29,682 nucleotides of DNA from Extensimonas sp963708545 (GCA_963708545.1 CAVPUD010000083.1:1-29682), one strand, 5' to 3'. Positions 1-8,188 are shown, counted from the first letter of the stretch. A program made the numbers and translations. The notes: generated by a model from the sequence alone, not told the origin.

Positions 1-62
1 TCGCCGACAAAATGCTGGCCAACGCCGCAGAAATTCTCAGCCACAGCAGCCGCGGCGGCTAA
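1..62 (+). CDS. flgM: FlgM, anti-sigma-28 factor (C-terminal fragment)
   Basis: The window opens inside a rightward gene whose last 19 codons read ADKMLANAAEILSHSSRGG followed by TAA at 60-62. The short helical tail, the position immediately before flgN and the convergent fliA support FlgM, the anti-sigma factor that holds FliA inactive until it is exported through the flagellar secretion apparatus. The C-terminal part of FlgM is the portion that contacts sigma-28. Only this fragment is visible, so the identification leans on context; any small protein upstream of flgN would look similar at this length. Confidence 0.6.
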   Translation, partial: ADKMLANAAEILSHSSRGG

Positions 63-95
63 AACAGCGGGCGCACAAGGCTTGCACCAGCGCAC

Positions 96-521
96 ATGGC
101 CCTCGAAACCCTTCTCGGTCGGGTTGAGCAAGACTTGCAAGAGGTGTCCGCCGCCTTGCTCGCTGCCGACGCGCCGCAGCTGGAAAAAAGCACACTGAGC
201 CTGCGCGCCGCGGTCGTGGCGTTTGCGCAGGCGCTCGAAGTCTGGCGCACGCAGGAGGGCGTTCATGCGCAAGGGCCTGTGCACGACGCGCTCGGGCGCG
301 CACAGCCGGGAGCGCTGCCCGCACAGTTGCAGCAACGCATCCGCGCCGCCAGTGCGCTTCTTGCCATGCAGCGTGAGAATCTGGCACGTTTGTCGGCTGC
401 CCACGGCCGCCAGCTTGCCGCCCTGCTGCCCCTGGCCAGCGCCGCAGAAGCCACCTACGAATCCGCGGTAAGCGGCCGCCCCGCCGACAGCGCCGCGCGC
501 ATGTACCGCTCTGCGGGCTGA
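96..521 (+). CDS. flgN: FlgN-like flagellar export chaperone
   Basis: A 141-residue, almost entirely alpha-helical, Ala/Leu/Gln-rich protein follows the putative flgM after 33 bases. FlgN family members are cytoplasmic chaperones of about 140 residues that bind the hook-filament junction proteins FlgK and FlgL and deliver them to the export gate. The visible support is the length, the heptad-like helices across residues 1-120, the LAALLPLASAAEATYESA tail and the place after flgM. No catalytic motif is expected. No strong Shine-Dalgarno sequence is visible before the ATG. It ends 90 bases from the convergent fliA stop, and I saw no clear terminator in that gap. The family is divergent in sequence, so the call is partly contextual. 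Confidence 0.72.
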   Translation: MALETLLGRVEQDLQEVSAALLAADAPQLEKSTLSLRAAVVAFAQALEVWRTQEGVHAQGPVHDALGRAQPGALPAQLQQRIRAASALLAMQRENLARLSAAHGRQLAALLPLASAAEATYESAVSGRPADSAARMYRSAG

Positions 522-611
522 CTTGCCTGATCCGGCGCGCAGCCCCCAGTCTTGGTTCGGCGGGTAGTCCGTCCGCTTAGACAGCTGGACGCCGCGACGG
601 TCGAATCAAGG

Positions 612-1328
612 CTAATGCTGACGCATCTTGGAGCGCAGGCGCGCGACGGCCTGGCTGTGCAATTGGCACACGCGCGATTCGGTCACGCCGAGCACGGCGG
701 CGATTTCCTTGAGGTTCATGTCGTGCTCGTAATACATGCCCATCACGTACTGCTCGCGCTCGGGCAGGCTTTCGATGGCCTGCACCAGCGCCTTGCGCAG
801 GCGCTGGTCGCGCAGGATGTGTAGCGGATCGGCACCGCCATCGGCCACGTGGCGGTCGAGAAAGGCGTCTTCTTCCTCGCTGCCGTGGCCCATGTCCTCG
901 AGATAGACGAGTTGCGTGCCGCGCACCTTGCCGAGCAGGCTTTGGTATTCGGGCAGTGGCATGCCCATTTCGGCCGCGATCTCAGACTCCTTGGGGCTGC
1001 GCCCCAATTTTTGCTCCAGGCGGCGCACGGCGTTTTCTATGTCCTTTTGGCTCTTGCGTGCGCTGCGCGACATCCAGTCGGACTCGCGCAGCTCGTCGAG
1101 CATGGCACCGCGGATGCGCTGGGTGGCAAAAGTCTCGAACTGCACCCCCTGCCCTGCCTCGTAGCGTGAAAGGGCGTCCGCGAGCCCGATCATGCCCACC
1201 TGGATCAAGTCGTCGAGCTCCACATTCGGGGGCAGTTTCGCGATCATGTGGTGGGCGATGCGCCGCACCAGGGGCACGTGCTGGTGCAGCATGGCGTCGC
1301 GGTCGAGCTGCCCTTTGGCGGTGTACAT
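612..1328 (-). CDS. fliA: FliA, flagellar sigma factor sigma-28
   Basis: This 238-residue sigma-70 family protein has region 2 at about residues 15-95, including HVPLVRRIAHHM, DDLIQVGMIGL, FETFATQRIRGAMLDELR and DWMSRSAR, all typical of FliA. Region 3 follows (GRSPKESEIAAEMG), and region 4 carries the helix-turn-helix NLKEIAAVLGVTESRVCQLHSQA. FliA directs RNA polymerase to late flagellar and chemotaxis promoters and is held off by FlgM, encoded convergently here. The ATG at 1328 was chosen because it shares one base with the stop of the upstream gene (TGATG) and gives the usual family length. A longer reading frame to 1520 would only add residues encoded inside flhG. It is the last gene of the flhB-flhA-flhF-flhG-fliA operon. 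Confidence 0.96.
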   Translation of the reverse strand: MYTAKGQLDRDAMLHQHVPLVRRIAHHMIAKLPPNVELDDLIQVGMIGLADALSRYEAGQGVQFETFATQRIRGAMLDELRESDWMSRSARKSQKDIENAVRRLEQKLGRSPKESEIAAEMGMPLPEYQSLLGKVRGTQLVYLEDMGHGSEEEDAFLDRHVADGGADPLHILRDQRLRKALVQAIESLPEREQYVMGMYYEHDMNLKEIAAVLGVTESRVCQLHSQAVARLRSKMRQH

Positions 1329-2146
1329 CAATTGAAAGCCTCCGAACGAGGTGTGCCGGCGTATCGCTGCATGGCCTGGGGTTCGGACATGCCGGCCGGA
1401 AGGGCTTCGATGCTGCCGGCGTTTTCCAGGATCTGCAAGGCCAAGCGCTGCACGTCCTGCGGATTTTGCGCCTGCAAGGCCGTCGTGCGCACCAAGCCCC
1501 CCAGGTATTGCGCGGCGCAACGCTCCAGATTGCCCAAAGCTGTTTGCGCCTGCGCACGCTCCGCAGGATCACCGCGTTCGAGCAGCGCCACCACGCGGCT
1601 CGTCAAGCCGGCATGCACGGCGAACTGCTTGGCGCTGTGATAGGCCGCGAGCATGGCCGCCTCGCCTGCCGGCATGAGGATGAGCGGCATGGTCGCGCTG
1701 TGTTCGAGCAGCCTTGCCAGCAGGTCAGCCGGCGCAAGCAATACCAGCACGCCATAAGCCCGAAAGTAGGGTAGTAAGCCTTGCAAGGGCAGCGCTTTTG
1801 CTTGCTGCGCCAGAAGCAGCAGCCGTGGCAGGCCGCGCGCCGCGGGCAACACGGCCAGCGAGGCGCTGGCATGTGCCGCGCCGCCTGCGACGGCACCCTC
1901 GCGCTCGTGCCAGGGCGCCTGCTGCAGCAGGTGTAGCAAACCGGGGGCATCTTGCGACTCGCCCGCCGTGGCATCGAGCACCAGCACCGGGCCGGCGAGC
2001 TTTTGCAAGACGGCGCAGACCTGCCACAGCGCCTCGAGCGCTTGGGGCGCGGCATGCTCGGGGGCCGCCACGCCGAGCACGCGCAGCCGCGCCTGCGGCA
2101 TGAAGCGGTGCAGGCCCGCCCCTTGGTGAAAACAGGCCTCAAGCAT
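1328..2146 (-). CDS. flhG: Degenerate FlhG (MinD/ParA-like) lacking the Walker A motif
   Basis: The gene lies exactly where FlhG is expected, between flhF (8-base overlap) and fliA (1-base overlap), and encodes 272 residues. FlhG is a MinD-type ATPase that limits flagellar number and stimulates the FlhF GTPase through an N-terminal DQAxGLR motif. Residues 7-14 read HQGAGLHR, a recognisable relative of that motif. After the first beta strand (RLRVLGVAA) a deviant Walker A (KGGVGKT) should follow, but residues 28-37 read APEHAAPQAL with no glycine-rich loop or lysine. The strand VLVLDAT at 54-60, where VLVLDAD is usual, survives. The rest is Ala/Leu-rich. I infer an FlhG-derived protein that probably cannot bind or hydrolyse ATP in the normal way. 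It may instead be annotated elsewhere as hypothetical. Confidence 0.7.
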   Translation of the reverse strand: MLEACFHQGAGLHRFMPQARLRVLGVAAPEHAAPQALEALWQVCAVLQKLAGPVLVLDATAGESQDAPGLLHLLQQAPWHEREGAVAGGAAHASASLAVLPAARGLPRLLLLAQQAKALPLQGLLPYFRAYGVLVLLAPADLLARLLEHSATMPLILMPAGEAAMLAAYHSAKQFAVHAGLTSRVVALLERGDPAERAQAQTALGNLERCAAQYLGGLVRTTALQAQNPQDVQRLALQILENAGSIEALPAGMSEPQAMQRYAGTPRSEAFN

Positions 2147-3656
2147 CGGCGAGCGCTCCCTGCAGGGCCATGCCGTCGCCGGACGGGGTGAAAAAGAAGT
2201 TCAGCTCCGACTCGCGCGGATCGAAGGCCGACTTCACGGGCGCGCGCATGGATAGGTTGATGAGCTTGTGCGCATCGGCGTTTTCCCAGTCTTCGGGCAC
2301 GCGCTGGCCGTTCGTCACGCCGCGCAGCACCATCTGGTGGCGAATCAGCGCGTCGAGCGCGGGCCCGAGCTTCACGGCCTCATCGACCTTGGAGAGGATG
2401 GCCTGCTGGGAGCCCGTGGTCTTGAAACCCGTGAGCACGTCGTCGAGCGTGTCGCCGTGGCAGCCGGCATTGAGCACCAGCAGCCTTTGCACGTTGGGCA
2501 GATCGAGCACGTCGAGCATGTCGCGCTTGCGCGGATCGCGCGGGGCGATGCCGGTGGTGTCGATCAGCACCATCTTCTTGCCGCCCAAGAGGCCGAGTAA
2601 GTCCTGCAGCGCCGCGCGGTCGTGCGCCAGGTGGGCGACGATACCCAGCATGCGGCCGTAGGTGCGCAGCTGCTCGTGCGCGCCGACGCGGTAGGTGTCT
2701 AGCGTGATCAGGCCCACGCTCGCGGGGCCGTACAGACGCGCGCACAAGGCCGCGAGCTTGGCCGCGGTGGTGGTCTTGCCCACGCCCGTCGCGCCCACGA
2801 GGGCATAGACGCCGCCTTCTTCGTACAGTGCGGGCGCCTGTGCGTCGGTCTTGAGGTTGCGCTCGAGCACCTCCATGAGCCAGCGCAATGCGTCGCCAGC
2901 AGAGAATTCTTCGGGCAGGCGTTCGAGCACGGCGCGCGCCAGCGTGGGCGAGTAGCCAGCGCGGATGAGCTTGAGCATGAGGTTGGACTGGATCGGGTTC
3001 TGCCGCGCCTGCCCCAGCCAGGCCAGCGTGTTGAAGCGGTCCTCGATCAGCGCCTTCATGGCCTGCAACTCGCCCAGCAACTGGCGCTGCCCCGTTTCGG
3101 CAGGCGCTGCCGCCACAGAAGGCTCGGCGCGCCGGCGCGGTGCGGGCTCGGGCGGCAGGTCCATGGGGATGCTGCGCAGCGGGTTGTGCCGCGCCACGGC
3201 AGGCGCTGGCTGCGCGGCAGGTGTTGCCAGCGCAAGCTCGGCGGCGCGTCCGCGTGCCGGCTGCGGCGCGGCCGCGGCGCCGCCCTGCAGGGCCTCATGC
3301 CGTCGGCGCAGCATGCGCTCGCGCACGTAGTCCTGGAACGAGAGCGTGCTCATGGCCAGCTGCTCGGTATCTTCCTCGACCGGATTGCGCACGGGCTTGG
3401 GCTGGTGGGCCGCCACGGCCTTGCCGCTCGCGCGCTGCGAGACTTGGCCGCCGGCCACCGCAGCCGTGCCCACGTCCCGGCGCGGCGCAGTGGCCGCGCC
3501 GTCGAGCGCCGCCAGGGCTTCTTCGCCCGTGGCGACCACTTCGACGCCCTGCTCGGTGGCGCGGTTCGAGAGGATGATGGTGCCTTCGCCGAAGGCCATG
3601 CGGGCCTTGGCCAGGGCTTCGCGTGCCGTGGGGGCCAGAAAGCGTTGGATGTTCAT
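2139..3656 (-). CDS. flhF: FlhF, SRP-type GTPase for flagellar placement
   Basis: This 505-residue protein has three parts typical of FlhF: a short N-terminal B domain (MNIQRFLAPTAREALAKAR), a long Ala/Pro/Arg-rich linker to about residue 185, and an NG domain. The G1 loop GATGVGKTTTAAKLA is near residue 290, followed by LDTYRVGAHEQLRTYG, DTTGIAPRD in the G3 position (the family usually has DTAG), and SKVDEA in the G4 position. FlhF is a membrane-associated GTPase that places the flagellum, usually at a pole, and forms a dimer related to SRP/FtsY. It overlaps flhA by four bases (ATGA) and flhG by eight, so translation of the three is coupled. The start at 3656 matches the conserved MNIQRF opening. 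Confidence 0.96.
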   Translation of the reverse strand: MNIQRFLAPTAREALAKARMAFGEGTIILSNRATEQGVEVVATGEEALAALDGAATAPRRDVGTAAVAGGQVSQRASGKAVAAHQPKPVRNPVEEDTEQLAMSTLSFQDYVRERMLRRRHEALQGGAAAAPQPARGRAAELALATPAAQPAPAVARHNPLRSIPMDLPPEPAPRRRAEPSVAAAPAETGQRQLLGELQAMKALIEDRFNTLAWLGQARQNPIQSNLMLKLIRAGYSPTLARAVLERLPEEFSAGDALRWLMEVLERNLKTDAQAPALYEEGGVYALVGATGVGKTTTAAKLAALCARLYGPASVGLITLDTYRVGAHEQLRTYGRMLGIVAHLAHDRAALQDLLGLLGGKKMVLIDTTGIAPRDPRKRDMLDVLDLPNVQRLLVLNAGCHGDTLDDVLTGFKTTGSQQAILSKVDEAVKLGPALDALIRHQMVLRGVTNGQRVPEDWENADAHKLINLSMRAPVKSAFDPRESELNFFFTPSGDGMALQGALADA

Positions 3657-5749
3657 GCGGCGGCTCCTTGCAGAATGGGCCCGATGCGGATGGTGTGGGT
3701 TTCAGGGATTTCGCTGTGCGCCAGCACTTGCAGGCGCGGTGCGGCGCGGCGCACGAGGCGCGCCACGGCCATGCGGATCTGGTCGGGCACGAGCAGACAG
3801 GCGGGCAACCCCACGTCCTCCTGCTTTTGCGCGGCCTCGGCCGCCTTGTGCATGAGCAGGTCGGCCACGCCAGGGTCGAGCGCGGGGCCGGACGCATTGC
3901 CCAGCGCCTGCACGAGCAGGCGCTCCAGGCCGGGCTCGATCGCGATCACGGGCAGCTCGCGCGTGGGGCCGTAGATTTGCTGCACGATCGCGGGCGCCAG
4001 GGCCACGCGCACGCGCCGCGCTAGTTCCACCGGATCGCTGATGCTGCCCGCGTATTCGGCCAGCGTTTCGATGATGGTGCGGATGTCGCGGATGTGCACC
4101 GACTCCTCCAGCAGCAGCTGCAAGACCTTTTGGAACGTCGTGATGGAAACCATTTTCGGGACCACTTCCTCGATGAGCTTGGGCGCCAGCTTGGCCACGT
4201 GCTCCACGAGCTGCTGCGTCTCGGTGCGGCTCAGGAGCTTGGCGGCGTGCACTTGCATCAAGTGTGACAAATGCGTCGCGAGCACGGTTTCCGAATCAAC
4301 GACGGTAAAACCGGCCATTTGCGCCGCTTCCTTCTGGCGCTCGTCGATCCAGTGCGCGGGCAGGCCAAAGGCCGGGTCCGTGGTGGGCGTACCTATCAGT
4401 GGCGTGCTGATGCCGCCCGGGTTGATCGCCAGGTACATGCCGGGAAAGGCCTCGCCCTCGCCCACGACCACGCCGCGCAGCGTGATGCGGTAGCCATTGG
4501 GCTTGAGCTCCAGGTTGTCGCGCACGTGCACCGCCGGCGGCAAAAAGCCCACCTCCTGCGCAAACTTGCGCCGCACGCCCTTGATGCGCGTGAGCAGGTC
4601 GCCCTGGCGGGTTTTGTCCACGAGCGTGATCAATCGGTAGCCCAGCTCCAGACCCAGCAGATCGACGGGCTGCAGGTCATCCCAGGTGGCCTCACCGTCG
4701 CTCACGGGCGCGGGCGGTGCCGGCTCGGCCGGGGGCGGCTCCTGCTGTTTGCGGTGCATGGCCCAGGCGGCGTAGCCCAACGCGCTGCCCATGCCCAGAA
4801 ACACCAGGTTCGGCATGCCCGGGATCAAACCCAGCAACAGCAAGATCGCGGACGCCATGGCAAACACGCGCGGCGAAGCGAAGAGCTGCTGCACGATCTG
4901 CTGCCCGACCTCATCCTCCTTGCCCACGCGCGAGATCACCATGGCCGCGGCCACCGAGATCAGCAGGCCCGGAATCTGCGCCACGAGCGCATCGCCAATC
5001 GCCAGCAGGATGTAGCTGTTGGCCGCCTCGGTGGCCGAAAGACCATGCTGCAGCACACCGACCGCAAAGCCGCCGACGATGTTGATGAGCAAAATCAAAA
5101 TGCCCGCCACGGCGTCGCCGCGCACGAACTTCGAGGCGCCGTCCATGGAGCCGAAGAAGTTGGCCTCCTCGGCCACCTCGGCGCGGCGGCGCTTGGCTTC
5201 TTTTTCGTCGATCAGGCCGGCGTTGAGGTCGGCATCCACCGCCATTTGCTTACCTGGCATGGCGTCGAGCGTGAAGCGCGCCGACACTTCGGCGATGCGC
5301 TCGGCGCCCTTGGTCACGACGATGAAGTTGATCACCACCAGAATCGCAAACACGATCAGGCCCACGGCGAAATTGCCGCCGATCAAAAAGTGGCCGAAGG
5401 CCTCGATCACCGCACCCGCCGCCCCGGGGCCGGTATGCCCCTGCAGCAGCACCACACGCGTCGAAGCCACGTTGAGCGACAGGCGCATCAACGTGGTCAG
5501 CAGCAGCACCGAGGGGAAGGACGCAAAGTCCAGCGGCCGCACCATGTAGGCTGCGGCCATCATCACCATCAGGGCGACGGCGATGTTGACCGTGAAGAAG
5601 GTATCGAGCAGCCACGCCGGGATGGGCAGCACCATCAGCCCCAGGATCGCCACCACGAGTAGCGGCGCTACCAGGCCCTGCAGCATCGTGCCATTGCCGC
5701 CGAGCCACTGCTGCAGCGATTGCTGCCAGGATTTCACTGCGGCGTTCAT
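3653..5749 (-). CDS. flhA: FlhA, flagellar type III export gate protein
   Basis: This 698-residue protein has about eight transmembrane segments in its first 330 residues, beginning VAPLLVVAILGLMVLPIPAW, followed by a large cytosolic domain. The FHIPEP-family loop is evident: NVASTRVVLLQ, VVTKGAERIAEVSARFTLD, MPGKQMAVDADLNAGLI and GSMDGASKFVRGDA. FlhA forms the nonameric ring of the export gate, conducts protons and docks late substrate-chaperone complexes such as those of FlgN. A Pro/Glu-rich linker (EPPPAEPAPPAP) precedes the cytosolic part. The length is normal for the family. The stop overlaps the flhF start by four bases, and the start overlaps the flhB stop by four. Nothing appears truncated. 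Confidence 0.98.
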   Translation of the reverse strand: MNAAVKSWQQSLQQWLGGNGTMLQGLVAPLLVVAILGLMVLPIPAWLLDTFFTVNIAVALMVMMAAAYMVRPLDFASFPSVLLLTTLMRLSLNVASTRVVLLQGHTGPGAAGAVIEAFGHFLIGGNFAVGLIVFAILVVINFIVVTKGAERIAEVSARFTLDAMPGKQMAVDADLNAGLIDEKEAKRRRAEVAEEANFFGSMDGASKFVRGDAVAGILILLINIVGGFAVGVLQHGLSATEAANSYILLAIGDALVAQIPGLLISVAAAMVISRVGKEDEVGQQIVQQLFASPRVFAMASAILLLLGLIPGMPNLVFLGMGSALGYAAWAMHRKQQEPPPAEPAPPAPVSDGEATWDDLQPVDLLGLELGYRLITLVDKTRQGDLLTRIKGVRRKFAQEVGFLPPAVHVRDNLELKPNGYRITLRGVVVGEGEAFPGMYLAINPGGISTPLIGTPTTDPAFGLPAHWIDERQKEAAQMAGFTVVDSETVLATHLSHLMQVHAAKLLSRTETQQLVEHVAKLAPKLIEEVVPKMVSITTFQKVLQLLLEESVHIRDIRTIIETLAEYAGSISDPVELARRVRVALAPAIVQQIYGPTRELPVIAIEPGLERLLVQALGNASGPALDPGVADLLMHKAAEAAQKQEDVGLPACLLVPDQIRMAVARLVRRAAPRLQVLAHSEIPETHTIRIGPILQGAAA

Positions 5750-6900
5750 GCGCTGTCTCCCATGGCTTGCGGACGGTGCAGCGGATCGAGTTCGGGCGGC
5801 ACCTCGGGCGGCACCAGCGCCTCAGGCATCCTGCCTTCGCCACGCAGTGCCGCCTTGAGCCGATACACATAAGCCAGCACCTGCGCCACGGCGGTGTAGA
5901 GCGCAGGCGGGATGCCCTGCTCGAGCTCGGCATGCGCGTACAGCGCCCGTGCCAGCATGGGCGCCTGCAGCACGGGGATGCCGTGGCTCGTGGCCAAGTC
6001 ACGGATGCGCATCGCGACCAGGTCGGTGCCGCGCGCGACCACCTGCGGTGCGGCCATGGTGGCCTCGTCGTAGCGCAGCGCGACGGCGTAGTGCGTGGGG
6101 TTCATGAGCACAAAGTCGGCCTTGGGCACGGCGGCCACGCTGGCGCGGTCGGCCATTTCGCGCTGGCGCTGGCGCTGGCGGCCCTTGATCTGCGGGTTGC
6201 CGTCGGATTCTTTGTGCTCCTGCTTGACTTCTTCGTGCGACATGCGGCGCTGCGCCTTGAAGAAGTACGCCTGCAGTGGCACGTCTATGGCCGCGGCCAG
6301 AAACACCACGAGCAAGAGCAACCCCATGCCTTCGGTGAGCCACTGCCCCACCAGCCCCAGCGCCGCCGGCGCGGGCAGCAGCACGAGCTGCGCCACACGG
6401 CCCAGGCTGCCCGTGAGGTGCTTCCAGGCCACGAAGGTCAAGATCGCGCTCAGCAGCAGCATCTTCGCGACCTGCGCGAGCTGCTGCTTGGTGAACAGGT
6501 TGCCCACGCCCGTCAAGGGGTTGAGACGATTGAACTGCGGCGTGATCGGCTTGAAGCTGAAGACCCAGCCGCCCGCGCCGATCGCGCTGAGCACCGCCGC
6601 GCCACCGGTGAGCACGGCAAACAGGGCGCTCGCGAGCAGCCCGATCCAGGCCATGTCCTGCAAGCGCACGAACATGCTCGCGGGCGCGAGCACCGTGGCT
6701 GCATCGAACGCGAACTGGCGCTCGATGGCACGCTGCAAATGGTCTATCAGCGCGGGCGCGCCGACGAGCAAAACCAGTGCGCCAGTGCCCAAAATGGCCA
6801 GATGCGCCAGATCGCGCGAGCGCGCCGCCTGGCCATCCTCGCGCGCCTTTTGCAGCTTGCGCTCGGAGGCCGGCAGGTTTCTTTCTTGGCTGGATTCCAT
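5746..6900 (-). CDS. flhB: FlhB, export gate substrate-specificity switch
   Basis: This 384-residue protein opens with the family-typical MESSQERNLPASERKLQKAREDGQ, has four hydrophobic segments between about residues 30 and 215, and a cytosolic C-domain. The autocleavage motif NPTH sits near residue 267 in the context FVLMNPTHYAVALRY. FlhB cleaves itself between Asn and Pro, and this switches the export apparatus from rod/hook to filament substrates. It is the first gene of the leftward flhB-flhA-flhF-flhG-fliA operon. An ATG at 6944 with a good AGGA in front is in another frame and yields only a short shadow peptide, so the ATG at 6900 is preferred. No strong ribosome-binding site precedes it. 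Confidence 0.97.
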   Translation of the reverse strand: MESSQERNLPASERKLQKAREDGQAARSRDLAHLAILGTGALVLLVGAPALIDHLQRAIERQFAFDAATVLAPASMFVRLQDMAWIGLLASALFAVLTGGAAVLSAIGAGGWVFSFKPITPQFNRLNPLTGVGNLFTKQQLAQVAKMLLLSAILTFVAWKHLTGSLGRVAQLVLLPAPAALGLVGQWLTEGMGLLLLVVFLAAAIDVPLQAYFFKAQRRMSHEEVKQEHKESDGNPQIKGRQRQRQREMADRASVAAVPKADFVLMNPTHYAVALRYDEATMAAPQVVARGTDLVAMRIRDLATSHGIPVLQAPMLARALYAHAELEQGIPPALYTAVAQVLAYVYRLKAALRGEGRMPEALVPPEVPPELDPLHRPQAMGDSA

Positions 6901-6982
6901 GATGGCGAGAGCAGGAGCGACTTCGATTGCGTGACGTCAGTCATTGTCCTGGGCCACCCGAAAACCTAAAGCCCGATAAGCG

Positions 6983-7001
6983 GGCGCTCTGGCGCCTTTT
7001 T
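6983..7001 (+). terminator. Small hairpin with T-run reading rightward
   Basis: GGCGC at 6983-6987 pairs with GCGCC at 6992-6996 around the loop TCTG and is followed by TTTTT at 6997-7001. It has the shape of an intrinsic terminator on the plus strand, but no rightward gene ends before it. It could stop antisense transcription into the region or be chance in a GC-rich gap. Confidence 0.4.
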
Positions 7002-7031
7002 CTGTGCAGCCACGCCGGCACCTGCAACAAC

Positions 7032-7065
7032 GAAAAAGCCCGCAGAACGAAGCGTTGCTGCGGGC
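7032..7065 (-). terminator. Rho-independent terminator, leftward
   Basis: Perfect 8-bp arms GCCCGCAG (7038-7045) and CTGCGGGC (7058-7065) enclose a 12-base loop. On the minus strand the stem is followed directly by five T (AAAAA at 7033-7037 on the plus strand). It lies about 130 bases beyond the end of the split vapC gene and about 135 bases before flhB. It therefore separates the accessory toxin-antitoxin unit from the flagellar operon. Confidence 0.85.
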
Positions 7066-7194
7066 CTCAAGGGCACAAAAATGCCGAAAATCTGGTGGCG
7101 TGCAGTTTACTACCTAACTTTTGACGGAGTTTTGCAGGGTTTCCTTAAATAGGGGGCTGCGTTGGACATGCGCTCAGGTTTCAGTGGTGTTGCA

Positions 7195-7478
7195 TCAGAC
7201 CTGCCAGTCCTCGACGGACAGGCCGGGAACCCGCGTGAATTCAGTCGTGTTGTGGGTGATCAGCGTCAGGTCGTAGGCTAGGGCTGTCGCCGCAATCAGC
7301 AGGTCGTTGCCGCCGATCAGGTTGCCGCCGCGCTGAAGATGCGCGCGGATTTCCCCATATCTTTCAGCGCCTGCATCATCGAACGACAAACGAACCCAGT
7401 GTCCGAAAGCGTCTTGCAGCCTGACCAACTCCCGTTCCGGGTTTTGCGCCAGACGCGCGCCGCAATGCAGCTCAGCCC
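7195..7478 (-). pseudogene. VapC-type PIN toxin, C-terminal part, separated by an IS insertion
   Basis: Read leftward from 7475 the frame gives ELHCGARLAQNPERELVRLQ and runs to the stop at 7195, with the late PIN-domain motif GGNDLLIAATAL and the ending LITHNTTEF...VEDWQV. It lacks a start and the N-terminal half. That half is found at 9307-9429 in the same orientation. Joining the two across the IS restores a 133-residue protein (SVVWA + ELHCG), the normal VapC length, including the acidic Glu just after the junction. The toxin would be a ribonuclease neutralised by the antitoxin at 9429-9635. As it stands the gene is broken, and AGCCC at 7474-7478 is one copy of the target duplication. Confidence 0.85.
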
Positions 7479-7484
7479 CCCCGC

Positions 7485-7504
7485 GTCAAAATACTTGTCG
7501 CCTC
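7485..7504 (+). repeat. Left terminal inverted repeat of the IS
   Basis: This 20-base segment, with core TACTTGTCGC at 7492-7501, is matched in inverted orientation by 9279-9298. The adjacent host side carries AGCCC at 7474-7478. Confidence 0.8.
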
Positions 7505-7714
7505 GATAGAACCCGGCTGCTCCTGACTTCGGTGGTCTTGGACATAGGTGGTAGGAGGCTGTGGAGCTTGTGGTCGAAGGTCGGCGCGGTGGGCGACGCG
7601 CAGCGTTGTCCACGGCAAGCCGGCCGGGCCGGTGCGCGAAGCGCATCGTCCACAAATCCACAGCCCGGACCTCGGCCGATTTGCACAACACTCGGGGGCG
7701 AGTGAGAGAACGAT

Positions 7715-8188
7715 TTGGCTCGATACGCAAAAGCATTCATGGATCGCGCGGTGGCACGCCTGTTGCCACCCGAGAGCGCCCCACTGGAGGTGGTGGCGCG
7801 TGAAGTCGGCGTGAGCGCCGGCACCCTGGAGCGCTGGCGCGCCCAGGCACTGGCTCAGCCCGTGCAGCAGCGCACCTGGACAGCCACCGCCCGGCTGGAG
7901 GCGATCATCGCCACTGCGGCGCTCGATGAGGCCGCCCGCAGCGCTTGGTGCCGCGAGCACGGCGTGTACCCCCAGCAGCTGCTCCAGTGGCGCGCCAGCG
8001 CCACGCAGGCCCTTGGCAGCCCCGAGGAGGCGCGTGCCAGCCCGCAGCAGACCCGAGAGGACCGCCGGCGCATCCAGGAGCTCGAGCGCGAGCTGCGCCG
8101 CAAGGACAAGGCCCTCGCCGAGACGGCAGCGCTGCTGGTGCTATCAAAAAAAGCCGAGGCGATCTTCAACAGGGGCGAGGCCGCATGA
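7715..8188 (+). CDS. IS3-family transposase OrfA
   Basis: This 157-residue protein has two helix-turn-helix-like segments (EVVAREVGVSAGTLERWRAQ and AWCREHGVYPQQLLQWRAS) and a C-terminal coiled-coil of charged residues (RRIQELERELRRKDKALAETAALL). This is the arrangement of the DNA-binding OrfA of IS3 elements. The start is probably TTG at 7715 behind GAGAGAA, giving MARYAKAFMDRAV, which fits the family opening; an ATG at 7739 would remove that segment. The frame ends in ATGA shared with orfB. Codons 8147-8152 are AAA AAA, and a -1 slip there would fuse this protein to OrfB. Confidence 0.88.
   Translation: MARYAKAFMDRAVARLLPPESAPLEVVAREVGVSAGTLERWRAQALAQPVQQRTWTATARLEAIIATAALDEAARSAWCREHGVYPQQLLQWRASATQALGSPEEARASPQQTREDRRRIQELERELRRKDKALAETAALLVLSKKAEAIFNRGEAA
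8146..8152 (+). other. Probable -1 programmed ribosomal frameshift site (A7)
   Basis: A run of seven A lies in the arrangement A AAA AAA relative to the orfA frame. A one-base backward slip enters the orfB frame 33 bases before its ATG, giving a 520-residue OrfAB fusion through SRGDLQQGRGRMIGLEDR. IS3 elements make their active transposase this way at A6G or A7G motifs. Confidence 0.72.

Noticed and set aside
612..1520. A 302-residue version of FliA starting at 1520
   Set aside because: The extra 64 residues are encoded inside flhG in another frame and do not resemble a sigma factor; the start at 1328 fits family length.
6967..6979. TAAA followed by GCCCGATAA, resembling the two halves of a sigma-28 promoter
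   Set aside because: The FliA consensus needs about 15 bases between TAAA and GCCGATAA, and here they are adjacent. The orientation is also away from flhB.
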